This document shows positions 1 through 10,657 of a stretch of 64,000 nucleotides of DNA, one piece after another; position 1 is the stretch's first letter, and every line of letters begins with the position of its first letter. Source of the DNA: Plutella xylostella (Eukaryota; Arthropoda; Insecta; Lepidoptera; Plutellidae). The stretch is from NCBI RefSeq assembly GCF_932276165.1, contig NC_063993.1, positions 10,054,001 through 10,118,000 on the forward strand. Reading direction: 5' to 3'. The notes beneath the pieces are model-generated. The model searched no databases. It saw only the letters and a list, made by a program, of their open reading frames with translations, and had not been told where the DNA came from. The translations under genes were made by a program, and so were the position numbers.

Positions 1-146
1 TCAACTGATCGAAAAAATAAAGAGGTCATTAGAATGGTGGCTTTGCAGGCTTATTTACACATTCAATTTATAGCTATCTAACATAGTCATCGTTCGAAGC
101 TTCTATAAAGACAGCACATTAATTTTGCGACCAAAAAGCAACTCAC

Positions 147-388
147 TCAGAAACCGTCTTAGGCAACGGCGCTTCCAACTGCATCCTATCCAATTGCGAA
201 TCTTCATTCCTGTCCCGAGCACTCTTAGGTCCCTTCCACGGTCGAGTGGCCTCGCCCCACCAGTCTTGGCTGACCCTCTGCTTGAGAGTCACCGTGTTGA
301 AGTGAGGTACGTAGCGACGGGTCAGGTCTTTTAGGTAGTTGTTGTTATCCCAACCGACGATGTAGGCGGCAGGGTGGGTGGCGGCTTT
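147..388 (-). CDS. Xpc (mus210): Xpc coding exon 6 (last exon in window)
   Basis: This 242-bp exon has acceptor TTTATTCCAG|AAA and donor GTTTCTGA|GTGAGT. It encodes the end of the transglutaminase-like domain (AYIVGWDNNNYLKDLTRRY, DWWGEATRPW) up to QLEAPLPKTVSE, immediately ahead of the BHD1 region in family members. It leaves phase 2, so at least one further exon lies left of position 1; positions 1-146 are intron. Confidence 0.92.
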
Positions 389-3300
389 CTGGAATAAAGA
401 TAAAGAAATAACAAAAATATGTAGGTACAGGAAACAGTAAGTAAAATTCAAAACAAAGAGTAACATAATTGGGTGCAATATACAGCGTATACATCTTTAC
501 ATGAGCGAGATGAGAAGTGGGACTGTTGAAAAGTTACGTTTCTGAATATTCGTAAGCAATAATATCAGAAAGTCAGAAAAACAAAAAAAAATGTGCATAC
601 TGTATTAGCTACACTAATGTACCTATATTATTTATGCCCATTTTATACTACAATATATAATGCTCTCTACGACAATACGAGTATCAATTCCCAATCCCTT
701 GGCACAAGATCTCCTTCTACACAGCCACAAACGTCGGCTTAAATGTCATGCAATACTGGAGCTGGACGAAACCTTTGCTTCCTGCTGATTGAAGAGTACT
801 TGTCACTGGACAAGTAACTCTAAACGCCTGATACATCCATCAAACCTGCTTATGGTTAAGGAACCGAACGCAGATTAAATTCACAGAAAAAAAAACAATA
901 TCTATGCTCGTAACTAAACAAAAGAGTGCAAAACAAAAACATTTAATCTAAATAAATAACTTACATACAACTCCTCGGCACAATGAACTTTAGCTCTCAC
1001 AACATCGACAGGCACCCACTGCTCCAGTTCTTCAACGAACACCTCGCACCACACATCTATCTTGTTCTTCTGCTCTGGTTCCTCAGAAGACAACACTCTT
1101 CTGTCTATTTTCTTTTTGACAGCGGGCCTTGGGCTGATCTTGCAAGGTTTGAAGTCGCCATCACTGTCTGAGTTGCGACGTTTGGGTGCCTCTTCTGGGA
1201 GATAGTCACTGTCTTCACCTTCAGATTCTTTTTTCACTTTGCCTGGAATGTTGTGAGGGGAAATAAGTAAATATGAGATATAAGATATTGAGGTTTCATT
1301 GCGCAGTGGTTTGGTTATACATAGACATAAATTATGTATTTCCTGAGCAACAGATGGTTAGTACATAATCATGGATGAAAACAGCCCACTAAGAAAAATG
1401 ATTTTAAACCGATTTTCGGAAGATTGATAAAAGAGCATCAAATCGTGAAGCATTTATTAATTTAATTAATTATTTGTTTACCTTTAACGATTCCTTTCTT
1501 TGCATCCACTTTCGCCTCTTGAACTCTACTCTTGATTATATCTATCAGGTCACCTTTGACATCACCTACAGGCTTTCCTTTCCTCTGCAGGTCCCTATGA
1601 CTGACTCTTTGAGCATCTTCTAGAACTTTCTCCTTTTTGCTCATCTCTCTACTTGGCTTCTTACTGTCAGGAGAGCTGAAATATTTACTCTTTTCAACTG
1701 CAGTCCCAGGCGCGCTTTTAGTCCTAGATTTAGCTTTTGTGGTATCAACTTTTAGTTTATCCGTGTCTTTAGTCTCTTGCGGTGTAGATGTCTGTGATCT
1801 GTTTCGTGATAAACTAAGCTTTTTTATTGGTTTAGCTGTTGTGGACTCAAAGTATTCACTGCAAACCTCTTCTTTGTTTTCGTTCGTGATTTTTATCTCA
1901 GGCTTTTTTGGCAGTGGTTTTGCTGTGCTTTTGGAGTGGTTAGGTTGAGCTTTGCTTCGAGTTTTCCGTGGGCTAGGTTTATTGTTTTCAGTTGTATTTT
2001 TGATTTCCAATTTATTAGTTTCATTGGCTTTTACATCTTTTTTCGCATTTACTGTTTTTTGTGGGCTAGGTTTTTTGTTTGCAGTTGTTTTATTGGTTTC
2101 CAATTTAATAGATTCACTGAGTTTCACATCCTTTTTAATAGAATTTGCTGGTACCTTACCAGATGCAGGCTTCTCAGATCTATTTCTTTTAACAGGTACT
2201 TTTAGTTTATCAATTTCAGTGGCTGGGTCCAGTTTAGACCTTTTTGGAGGTGATACATCTTCATTCTCTTTTGCTGTATCCATTTTTGATTTTTCTGATC
2301 GTCCACTCCTTGTTCTAATTACTTTAGTATCATCATTTCCATCTATCTGCATTATATTCTCATATTCATCATCAATAGAATCAAAATCACTATCACTAAG
2401 ATCATAATTTCCATCAACTTGTGGTATAGCTTTTTTGCTTTTTGTTGATTTTGTAGTTTTCTCCTTTTTAACTGGTGTCTTTTTGTCTTTAGTAGTGGTA
2501 TCTGCTTTATCTTTGGGCTTTGTTGCTAGAGAGCATAGCTCTGACTCAGGCGGTTTTAGAGGGAGAGTGACAAAGTTGAACATAACGCGACATTGCAAGC
2601 CTAGTGCTCTGAGCAAACTAACAAATATAAACACCAGATACTTCTTAGCAGTCACAGTCTTGTTTTTAACGTGAGCTAAGAGCATTTCTTTGAGAGGCGG
2701 CGCTTTTGGTCTGTACTTATCTTCATGTTTGTCTTGTTTCAATGTTAATTTGTTTTTGTACCATGTCGTGATTTGTTCTACATACTTCATGTCTATTCGA
2801 GGACCAGGGTAGCAGCCTTCTGATGGAAGTAGGGTGAGGACGGCCGACAGGATATCCTGGTCATTTAAAACTCTACTAACATAGTTGCCATGGCCGAGCC
2901 AGCATAAGACATGGACCTTATGCATGTGAACTTGGTTTTCTTTCTTTACTCTATTGATTTTCCTCTTCATCATCATCTCCACATCAAGTTTCTTTGACTT
3001 CCGACTGCATCCATCAGGGAAGTTTACAATGAGTTGGATGCCTTGTTGAGGTATGGCTTTAGCCTCTGAAACAGTTGTACAGGAAAGTAATTTAACAAGG
3101 TGATCTTTTTTTTATTATTTATGAAGATATACACTACAAGTCTGAATCCAAAGTTTTCAGGTCTATAACTTAAAATGGGTGACCTATTAGCCTATTACAT
3201 ACATTTTGTACAAGGTACTTTAACATTTTATGGTAAGTGTATATTTCATAAAGCTTTTATGCACCTTGTGCCTGGGCTGCTTAATATGCAGTAATAAGAT

Positions 3301-4895
3301 AGGGTAAGGCAGTCACCGGAGGAAGACTATCAATGTGTAAGTAATAAATTTTGTCAAAAGTAATACTTAGAAATAAAACGTACAAAAGGTAGCCTTATTA
3401 GATGTAGCAATCTACCACATAAAATTTTATATTGGTTCTATTGGTTTCATCACATTGGAATTTCCATTAAAATAATTTTCTACAACTACAATGCCAGAGC
3501 CATTAAAATCTGTAAATGCTGCCTGGGCCTTAAATTTGCAATCAGTACTCACCATTCACCTCTTCCCAATCTTCCATTTCTGAATCACTATCAGCTTTCT
3601 TCTTCTTAATTTTATTTTTCTTAGTGGCTGGTGCTGCCTCCTCCCCCTGAGCAAGTAGGTCTTTGACATCACATTCAACCTCCATGCTCACATCTTTGGC
3701 CTTCAGATACTTCTCCACACTGTCCTTAGTGACTTGCATTTCTGATTCTCGCTGAGCAAGCTCCATGAATGCTTTTTTTGCCACTTCTTCACTTTCTTTG
3801 AGATTCTTGGCCCAGACCTGCAAAGGAAAAGAATGTATTGTTGGTAAAATTATTATGCATAGATGTAACAACATAAAAATATAATAAGATTACATATTTG
3901 GTTTATTGCTGTCTGGGATAGTGGGAATACTGGGAAATAAAGTGGCTTATTAGAGCATGTTAAAACAGTATTAAGATAGTGATAAGAAATAAAAATGCAT
4001 ATTGGTGAAATATGTTTTTAAAATCGGTCAAGTGGTAAGTACTTAAGTGTATGAGTCTATGGATAAAAATAAACAATCATGTCCTATTCAATGAAAGAGG
4101 AATTAATACTTACATCCTGGTACTCAACTTGCTCTTTATCACTATCGGACTCATAGTTCTGGCTGAGGTAGCTGGAGGATGCTGTGTTGTTGATGGATGT
4201 GGACGCCTTTGGAGAGTCATCATCACTGCTTTCTGGAAATAAGAAGAATATGAGTATTTTTTTTATATTATCTCTGTTTTTCACTTTTGGAAGAAGATGA
4301 AAAATGAATGATGAATCATAAACCACAACACAGACTTTAGAGATTAGAAATCAAAGGCATGTTTTTTTAGACACATGTTTACAGAGATAAGAACTAAATT
4401 ATTGTGCAATAGTTTCAGTATTCAGAAACCCCAAGAGTTTTAAAAGAAGCACTTGCTATACAGGTAGACAAATAGCTTACCACTGTCAGACAACTTCAAA
4501 ATAGATGGCAAAAGTTTATCTTCCTCAGTCAAGTTTTTGACTGAAAATGTTTGTTTATTATTATCCCCTTCATCTTCATCGCTGCTGGCTGTGTTGGGCC
4601 TGATTTTACTGATGAAAGACTTCGCAAACTTGGTTTTCCTGACAGCCGGTACACTTCGCGCTTTGCTAACTTCTGTTCTGTGCTTTTTCTGCGGCGCTTT
4701 CGCTGGTTTATTGTTAGTGGTGGCGAACTCGTCGGCAGATGAGTGTGCGTCGGAGGGTATGTCCGCCTCATCGCTGGAGGGGGGCTCGCTGATCTCCGCC
4801 TCTGACCCGGAGTCGCTGAAGTCCAGCCCAGCATCAGCATCGCTATCATCATCCTCCTTGTAAACTGTTTTGATAGCCTTCTTCCTGGTATTCAT
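147..4895 (-). CDS. Xpc (mus210): XPC/Rad4 homologue, nucleotide-excision-repair damage sensor (3' end outside window)
   Basis: Six exons join in phase: 4895-4481, 4232-4114, 3817-3553, 3065-1482, 1242-965, 388-147, giving about 967 residues. All five complete introns are GT-AG. XPC with Rad23 and centrin recognises helix distortion in global-genome nucleotide excision repair in the nucleus and recruits TFIIH. Residues 1-265 are acidic, Ser/Lys-rich and probably disordered. Residues about 268-455 carry the first half of the Rad4 transglutaminase-like domain, including LVFIFVSLLRALGLQCR. Residues about 456-800 are a Lys-rich disordered insert, as in other animal XPCs. The domain resumes with VWCEVFVEELEQWVPVD and the AYIVGWDNN motif, and ends near QLEAPLPKTVSE, just before where BHD1 should begin. 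BHD1-3, which bind DNA, must lie left of position 1. The start ATG (4895-4893) opens MNTRKKAIK; the in-frame AT-codon upstream lies in promoter-like sequence. The family call is firm; the ortholog name follows Drosophila mus210. Confidence 0.93.
965..1242 (-). CDS. Xpc (mus210): Xpc coding exon 5
   Basis: This 278-bp exon has acceptor CATTCCAG|GCAAAG and donor TTGTAT|GTAAGT. It begins with acidic spacer (KKESEGEDSDYLPEE) and then resumes the transglutaminase-like fold with IDVWCEVFVEELEQWVPVD, the part that follows the disordered insert in Rad4/XPC. It ends phase 0 at CAEELY. Confidence 0.92.
1482..3065 (-). CDS. Xpc (mus210): Xpc coding exon 4 (transglutaminase-like domain, first half, and disordered insert)
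   Basis: This 1,584-bp exon has acceptor CTGTTTCAG|AGG and donor TTAAAG|GTAAAC. It starts about 28 codons upstream of the first in-frame ATG run, with GIQLIVNFPDG. It then carries the first half of the Rad4-type transglutaminase-like fold (LCWLGHGNYVSRVLND, LRALGLQCRVMFNF) and a Lys/Ser/Thr-rich insert of about 340 residues. The insert contains an imperfect tandem duplication of about 31 residues, seen as KKDVKLSE...KPSPQKT and KKDVKANE...KPSPRKT (DNA about 1960-2137). Confidence 0.92.
3553..3817 (-). CDS. Xpc (mus210): Xpc coding exon 3
   Basis: This 265-bp exon has acceptor CCTTTGCAG|GTC and donor GTGAATG|GTGAGT. It starts VWAKNLKESEEVAKKAF, a charged segment likely helical, then a KKNKIKKKK basic patch that could serve as a nuclear localisation signal, then acidic EMEDWEEVN. 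It leaves phase 1. Confidence 0.88.
4114..4232 (-). CDS. Xpc (mus210): Xpc coding exon 2
   Basis: This 119-bp exon has acceptor TTATTTCCAG and donor CAGGAT|GTAAGT. It encodes a short Ser/Asp-rich stretch (ESSDDDSPKAS...VEYQD) of the disordered N-terminus. The total with exon 1 is 534 bp, so the junction with exon 3 is phase 0. Confidence 0.88.
4481..4895 (-). CDS. Xpc (mus210): Xpc coding exon 1
   Basis: This exon encodes about 138 residues from MNTRKKAIK: alternating acidic/Ser clusters and basic KK/RK patches, with no folded domain apparent. The donor reads GACAGTG|GTAAGC on the minus strand. It ends in phase 1, and joining to exon 2 makes a Glu codon (LSDS-E-SSDDD). Confidence 0.9.
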
Positions 4896-5218
4896 ACTTG
4901 CCGCTGGAAAGCAAGTTTCCCAAGCGGTTTCGTAGATAACATACAAATTATTGCGATGGTCAAGTTCAAAGTTATTTTATTTAGTATATTTTTATCTAAA
5001 GATAAGATTATTTTTTAATTTATAACCATGAAATTCGTAATAACGCGCAACAAACAACAATGCAATGCCGTTGCCTTGCCGGAAATTAATTCGTTCAATT
5101 TGACGTTGTCAAAAAGGCGCGCGAAAAGTGACAGTGACATTGACAACAATATACTTGAATTGTAATCTGTGAGAAAATCAGATTAGTTAATATTGAGATT
5201 AGTTTCAGAATAATGATT
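4896..5218 (-). promoter_or_regulatory. Probable 5' UTR/promoter of Xpc
   Basis: This is the AT-rich interval between the Xpc ATG and an upstream MITE. It has no clear TATA box and no convincing upstream splice acceptor, so the 5' UTR is probably unspliced here. The role is inferred from position only. Confidence 0.4.
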
Positions 5219-5441
5219 GTACGGTGGCCTGTGCCTAAAAGTATACAGGCGGAGTTTTTAATGAATGCGATCCCTGATGATGAAGGGACCAGTTACATCT
5301 GTTATAAATCTGGAGACGTGTTGTGTGCGATGTGTGTAGCAGTGGTGTTTATGTGGATTGGATGTGCTTGAGCAGCATGTGAGCTTGAGATCGCTATTTT
5401 AAAAACTCCGCCTGTATACTTTTAGGTGCAGGCCACCGTAC
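5219..5441. mobile_element. MITE with 42-bp terminal inverted repeats
   Basis: The 223-bp element starts GTACGGTGGCCTG and ends CAGGCCACCGTAC. The inverted repeats run about 42 bp (to ...CAGGCGGAGTTTTT) with two mismatches (GTG against GCA near position 14). The centre has no reading frame. ATT flanks both ends as a possible 3-bp target duplication, so the transposase superfamily is uncertain. It sits about 320 bp upstream of the Xpc start codon. Confidence 0.85.
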
Positions 5442-6330
5442 ATTAAAACAATTAACGCTATTATTATTATACCATGGGCTGTACTAAGTTGAGAAATCTA
5501 CGTCCCTTTTAATTATGTACTCCCACACTATGCATATACTATGGTATAGGTAGGTAGGTAGGTGCAAATTTACCTATAGGTAACTATAACTATCGGTGCA
5601 GCGGCTACTATAATTATTGTACTAACAGTAATAATACTATGTAGGTACCTAACTACCTACACAATCAAATTTATAAAAGATTATAAAACAAATGCATCCT
5701 CAATACAATCGCCGTTACGTTGTTTACTGTAGGTTATCCCATTGCCAAGCGCTTCGCAATAAAGCATAAACTAACATAAATAACTTCAATTGTTTGCAGC
5801 CTTATTGTTAAGTTTAATTACATTTTGAATTAATTTTGTAATTAAAACGGAAGCTAGAGCGCGCCGCGTGAAGTTTTTAAGTGGCTGGAAACGGATCGAC
5901 CCCCGCTCGCAGAGAGTACAGGCGGACCAAGTGACATTATCCGGGAAATGGGCCGCTATAATACACTCGCGAGCAATGAAACAAGTACACACAAATAACC
6001 CCAATTCGAAAAAAAATATTGGTAAGTATTAGGATTTTAACTAGTGGTCGTAGAAACTGTAACAAGTTTCAGAATCACTAGGTTAAGCGAAAAACATATT
6101 GTAAACTTTTGTAATTAAATAAATACCTAAATAACAAAATATTCTTAAACTACCAACAAGTTTTCCGAAAGCTCATATCCGTAACGCAGCGATTCGATAG
6201 AGACCGACGTGAAGATAGCGGTAAAAGTAAATTTGAACCTGGGTTACGGAATGCTTAGACCAAAGACTACGTGATGCTCGCTTAAGAGGAGAGTATAGCT
6301 TCGCGATCCTAGCGAAATAGGTATTTAGGA
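5442..6330. other. Non-coding interval
   Basis: No gene is seen. There is a short (TAGG)n tract near 5550-5562 and scattered 'acctacc' motifs. A GC-richer block at 5850-5975 has no reading frame worth calling. Confidence 0.5.
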
Positions 6331-6619
6331 AAAGTATTGCTGTCGCTCGTGCACTCGCCCGCGCCGGGCACCGCACACACACATGCAAGTAGCGTCACGC
6401 ACACATCGATGGACGCTGCCGATGCCGCGCCGCCACCGCCGCCGCGCCGATTGGCGAGAAATTGCGACCAAACACGGAGTGTCTTCGTCTTACCTTCATA
6501 TTATTATTTCTGTGTTGTGATTGTGAGTATTGTGAGTTGTGACTTGTGACCTTGTGAGCGAAACTTGAAATTATTGAAGATAAATAGAAAGAAGTATAAG
6601 TAATTAGTGATAATTTCAT
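6331..6619 (+). promoter_or_regulatory. CpG-rich block, possible 5'-UTR exon with splice donor
   Basis: A CpG-rich stretch (6350-6460) is followed by AT-rich sequence ending TTTCAT|GTGAGTAAG, a strong donor-like site at 6619/6620. The only reading frame (from ATG 6409: MDAADAAPPPPP...) ends in-block and looks accidental. It could be a non-coding first exon of a plus-strand gene, but nothing downstream in this window supplies a matching coding exon. Confidence 0.25.
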
Positions 6620-6865
6620 GTGAGTAAGTATTTTATTATGTAGGTAATTACCAACCTAGTAACGAGTTAGTAGGTAAGTACATAAAATGGATTTTTGATG
6701 ATTGGAAAATAGACCTTTTGCCGGTACTTGGACTATCATTTTGTATGTAAGGTTATTTAGATCTATATATGCAGTGAATCTAAAAAACATTATGATAGTT
6801 TTGTAAAAATATAAGTTTATAAGTACCTACTAACAAAGTTTCGGGGCTGTTTATAGATGTTGAGT

Positions 6866-8626
6866 TGTCTTAGTATTTATTTCTTTTAGCATGAGAAGCA
6901 AAAGCAAGGAGTCTAAACTTTCAAGCGAGACACTCGAGCTTATGAGGCAGAGACGCGAATTTCCGTCGGCAGGTGACACTTCGTCAGAACTACGGGTACT
7001 CAACAAGCGTATAAAGAAGCTGATTCGAAGAGATCTCCGTCGCTCCAACACACGCGCCATAGAAGCAGCAATTGAGCAAAATCGGGGGTCAAAAGTCTTC
7101 GTTCAGCAACTTGGGAGAGGCCACTTGACGAAGTTGAGGTCTGCAGATGGTAATATCGTTGCCTCTAAGCCGAAGGTTCTTGCCGAAATCGAAGGTTTTT
7201 ACGGACAACTTTATGCTTCACACGCGCAGAATTCTGTGGCTCAGCTCACCGATTCCAGAGCGCCACTAATACGCCACTATACTGACGACATCCCTGACGT
7301 CGACATAGGCGAGATTAGGATAGCCCTTGAGCAGCTTAAAAACAACAAGGCTCCGGGTGAAGACGGAATTACTACAGAGCTTCTGAAAGCTGGAGGTATT
7401 GCAATCCTCGAACAGCTCCAGAGGCTCTTCAATTCGGTTCTTCACAATGGCATTACACCGGAGGCATGGTCTGAGAGCGTCGTGGTATTGTTCTTTAAGA
7501 AGGGTGAAAAAACCCTTCTGAAGAACTATAGACCGATCTCGCTTTTAAGCCATGTATACAAGCTGTTCTCAAGGGTTATCAGGAGCCGTCTTGCCCAAAA
7601 GTTAGACGAGTTTCAGCCCCCAGAGCAGGCTGGGTTTCGAAAAGGCTTTAGTACAATAGACCACATCCACACAGTAAGGCAGATTATACAGAAGACCGAA
7701 GATTATAATCAGCCTCTGTGTCTAGCCTTTGTGGACTATGAAATAGCCTTCGACTCCATCGAGACCTGGGCAGATTTGGAATCCTTGCAGAGATGCCAAA
7801 TCGATTGGCGCTATATCGAGGTGTTGAGATGTCTGTACAATGCCGCTACTATGACTGTCCAAGTACAGGACCACAAGACAAGACCTATCCAACTGCAACG
7901 TGGAGTGAGACAGGGGGATGTGATATCACCGAAACTGTTCACCAATGCATTGGAAGATGTCTTTAAGACGTTGGACTGGAAAGGACATGGCATATTTATT
8001 ATGGCAGAATCTCTGCAGGAACTCAGCTGGATGCTAAGTGGCCTAAATGCTGCTTCCCGACGTGTAGGCCTCGGTATGAACTTGGACAAGACGAAAGTCA
8101 TGTACATGCTCACATCAAACTGGAGCCGGTCACCGTTGGTGAGGCAACAATCGAAGTTGTGCAAGAATATGTCTACCGGGCAGACTATTCGTTGGCTAGG
8201 TAGAAGCAACTTTGACAAGGAGGCTGCAAGGCGCATCCAACTGGGTTGGGCTGCATTCGGGAAACTTCGTCACATATTCTCCTCGGCCATTCCTCAGAGC
8301 CTGAAGACAAAAGTCTTCAACCAGTGCGTCCTGCCAGTGATGACTAAGGTTACCGACATAGCTGTCAAAATATGCAAGCTGAAGTGGCAGTGGGCTGGTC
8401 ATATCTGCCGAAGAACCGATAACCGTTGGGGTAGACGAGTTCTCGAGTGGAGACCACGAACAGGCAAACGCAGCGTGGGACGCCCTCCTGCCCGCTGGAC
8501 TGACGACCTTAGGCGGGTGGCGGGTAGTGGTTGGATGAGGAAGGCCGAGGACCGAGTGTTGTGGCGCTCCTTGGGAGAGGCCTATGTCCAGCAGTGGATG
8601 ATTATTGGCTGATGATGTCTTAGTAT
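6866..8626 (+). mobile_element. 5'-truncated RTE-like non-LTR retrotransposon with 11-bp target duplication
   Basis: TGTCTTAGTAT at 6866-6876 is repeated exactly at 8616-8626, so the insertion is 6877-8615 (1,739 bp). It lacks the 5' endonuclease part and ends GGCTGATGATG, the short simple-repeat 3' end typical of RTE-like elements in place of a poly(A) tail. A shorter copy of the same 3' end lies at 32,583-32,850. Confidence 0.92.
6891..8612 (+). pseudogene. Reverse transcriptase ORF of the RTE-like element, catalytic motif deleted
   Basis: The frame is open for 573 codons but the protein must be inactive. Linker residues 1-140 lead into the reverse-transcriptase palm: NNKAPGEDGI (~148), NYRPISLL, motif A FVDYEIAFDSI (residue 280, first catalytic Asp kept), and motif B GVRQGDVISPKLF (~338). 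The sequence then jumps from GHGIF to MAESLQEL, so the FADD catalytic motif C is missing (deletion near 7994-8001). A further in-frame deletion joins LPVMT to KVTDIA near 8345. Between 8107 and 8177 the expected protein (HIKLEPVTVGEATIEVVQEY) lies in another frame, meaning two compensating frameshifts. The C-terminus (WAGHICRRTDNRWG, GRPPARWTDD) matches the family I know from lepidopteran 'endonuclease-reverse transcriptase' predictions. Confidence 0.9.
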
Positions 8627-8881
8627 ACTTACCTAAGTAATTATATCATAGAATACATTTTATTATTCCCTTTTGTGGCCTCAAGTCAATTTATAGTAAG
8701 TAAGTAAGTATTATATTTTTATTTAAGTAACTACATATGTTAGTTTAGATGTAAGTAAATAAAATTTCCTAAGTAACCTAATCCATGTTGAGTGAGGATT
8801 AAATATAATATAGTCACTAGTAATTTTTTTGCTTGAAAACCTACCAGTACTTTAAACTTTTCCTATTCACATCTTTTTATA
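8627..8881. other. Non-coding interval
   Basis: AT-rich spacer between two mobile elements, with a short (AAGT)n tract near 8696-8708. No gene is seen. Confidence 0.5.
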
Positions 8882-9150
8882 TACAGGGTGTCCCAAATTA
8901 AAGTGCACATCCAAATTATAGTGACTTAATTTGTTATTCTAAACAACTTTTGTTTTACGACTTTTGTAAATTCGTGAAAAAAAATCTACTGTCTATGTCT
9001 ATAGTAAAAAATCTCATAGCCAACAAAGTTTATATGAATTAGCAAAAATAAAATTCGCAAACAATCAAAAGTCTTAAAACAAAAGATGTTTAGAATGACG
9101 AGTTGTGTCACTATGATTCGGATGTGCAATTTAACATGGGACATCCAGTA
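8882..9150. mobile_element. mariner/Tc1-type MITE with TA target sites
   Basis: It is flanked by TA (8882-8883 and 9149-9150). The left end CAGGGTGTCCCAAATTAAAG pairs with the right end read on the minus strand (CTGGATGTCCCATGTTAAAT). The inverted similarity extends about 45 bp to a shared CATAGTGAC/TATAGTGAC. The element is about 265 bp with no coding capacity. TA duplication and TIR shape fit IS630/Tc1/mariner mobilisation. Confidence 0.85.
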
Positions 9151-9420
9151 TATCTATAGATATCGATAACGCAGGCGGGATCCCATCTCTACTATCGACT
9201 TCACTATGGACATCCCTATCGTACGTGTGCTTTGCTTCCCCCCCCCGACCCTCAATCGTGCGATAGAGAGCACTGCAGCTCGGGACTGACAATAGGTACT
9301 TTTCTTGATGAAATTCTGGTTTTGGGAGAAAACGTTTTACACTAACTAAATATCAACCAATCTCTTTGATTTTAGTGTCAATCGCTTCAGCTTAATATAT
9401 TCTAGGTTTATAGGTTTCGC
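9151..9420. other. Non-coding interval
   Basis: A poly-C run lies at about 9239-9247; no gene or repeat family was recognised. Confidence 0.45.
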
Positions 9421-9987
9421 TTTTTTAGGGTTCCGTAGCCAAAATGGCAAAAACGGAACCCTTATAGTTTCGTCATGTCCGTCTGTCCGTCTGTCCGTCT
9501 GTCACAGCCGATTTACTCGGAAACTATAAGTACTACAGTGATGAAATTTGATGGGAATATGTGTTGTATGAACCGCTACAAAAATATGACACTAAATAGT
9601 AAAAAAAAGAATTGGGGGTGGGGCCCCCCATACATGTAACTGAGGGATGAAATTTTTTTTTTCGATGTACATACCCGTGTGGGGTATCAATGGAAAGGTC
9701 TCTTAAAATGATATAAAGTTTTCTAAAAAACATTTTTCTTAAAGTGAACGGTTTTTGAGATATCAGCTCTCAAAGTCGTAAAAAGTATGTCCCCCCCCCT
9801 CTATTTTTATAACTACGGGGTATAAAATTCTAAAAAAAATAGAGGTGATGCATGCTAATTAACTCTTTCAACGATTTTTGGTTTGATCAAAGTATCTCTT
9901 ATAGTTTTTGAGATAGGTTGATTTAACTGTAATTTTGCTGCTACGGAACCCTTTGTGCGCGAGCCCGACTCGCACTTGGCCGGTTTT
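9421..9987 (-). repeat. Lepidopteran interspersed repeat, copy 1 ('ccggccaagtgcgagtcgg' family)
   Basis: Read on the minus strand it starts CCGGCCAAGTGCGAGTCGGG and GGGTTCCGTAGCAGC, and ends with a hairpin formed by GGGTTCCGT and ACGGAACCC. GGGTTCCGTAGC near one end is inverted near the other. It contains four GTCCGTCT units (9478-9502). It is nearly identical to 18,207-18,780 in inverted orientation. A short reading frame (9533-9733) differs by one residue between copies and looks non-coding. Confidence 0.85.
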
Positions 9988-10494
9988 TTTTAAAAAAATA
10001 TGTTGTTATTGATCCACAAACGGCTTAATTCAACAAAGTCGCAATCACAAAAAAAACTTCATTTGAGGTGCCTATAAGTTTGAATCTATAGAAAATTTTG
10101 AAAAAAGGAAAACCTATAAACCTAGTAATTCCTTGTGTCAATAACATATTAAAAAATCATGGAGATTGGATAATATTTAGGGGTAGTAAAACGTTTTCTC
10201 TTTTTGTATGGACGAGCAAGTGCTATACTCTACTCTTAAGACAGTCAAGTCGAAGAGGTACCTACTTAAATTAGTAGATACCTAATGGCCTGCTGGCCTA
10301 TCCACATCTGTTAATGTACTGATTGTGTAAGTATTACGGAAATTTGGGATATCAAAAGTTATAAGCTTATAATATTTTATGTATTAGGTTCGGCGTCAGT
10401 AGGGAGAGGGAGTCAGTAGTTAATCCTGTATAGCTAATCCTTTCACAGCGGGGATAAGACCTAAATTCCTATACTGAAGGCCGAGAGGGTCGGG
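9988..10494. other. Non-coding interval
   Basis: AT-rich, no gene seen. Confidence 0.45.
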
Positions 10495-10657
10495 AAAAAA
10501 CCAGAAGACCTAGCACGGGGCGCACGCCAAGACGTGACAAAGAATTTCGTAGCGCCCACTCACATCGCGCGGCTTCGAGAGCGAGTGCAACAGAAAACTT
10601 GTCACGTCTTGTCGTGCGCGTCTTGCACCCCGTGCTAGGCCCTCTGGTTTTGTTTAG
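10495..10657. mobile_element. Short palindromic MITE
   Basis: The left arm AAAACCAGAAGACCTAGCAC (10,497 on) is mirrored by the right arm ending GTGCTAGGCCCTCTGGTTTT. The inverted similarity includes GACGTGACAA near the centre, with small indels. The core is GC-rich and non-coding; no clear target duplication was found. Confidence 0.75.

Noticed and set aside
1637..2674. Plus-strand frames of 79-151 codons
   Set aside because: They are antisense to Xpc exon 4, whose Lys/Ser codons keep the opposite strand open.
6409..6549. Small Pro-rich protein starting MDAADAAPPPPP
   Set aside because: GC-rich sequence gives the Pro run and the frame ends in AT-rich DNA; better read as part of a possible 5' UTR block.
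9533..9733. 66-codon frame present in two near-identical copies (also 18,460-18,660)
   Set aside because: Conservation is that of the whole interspersed repeat; no domain or known homologue is evident.
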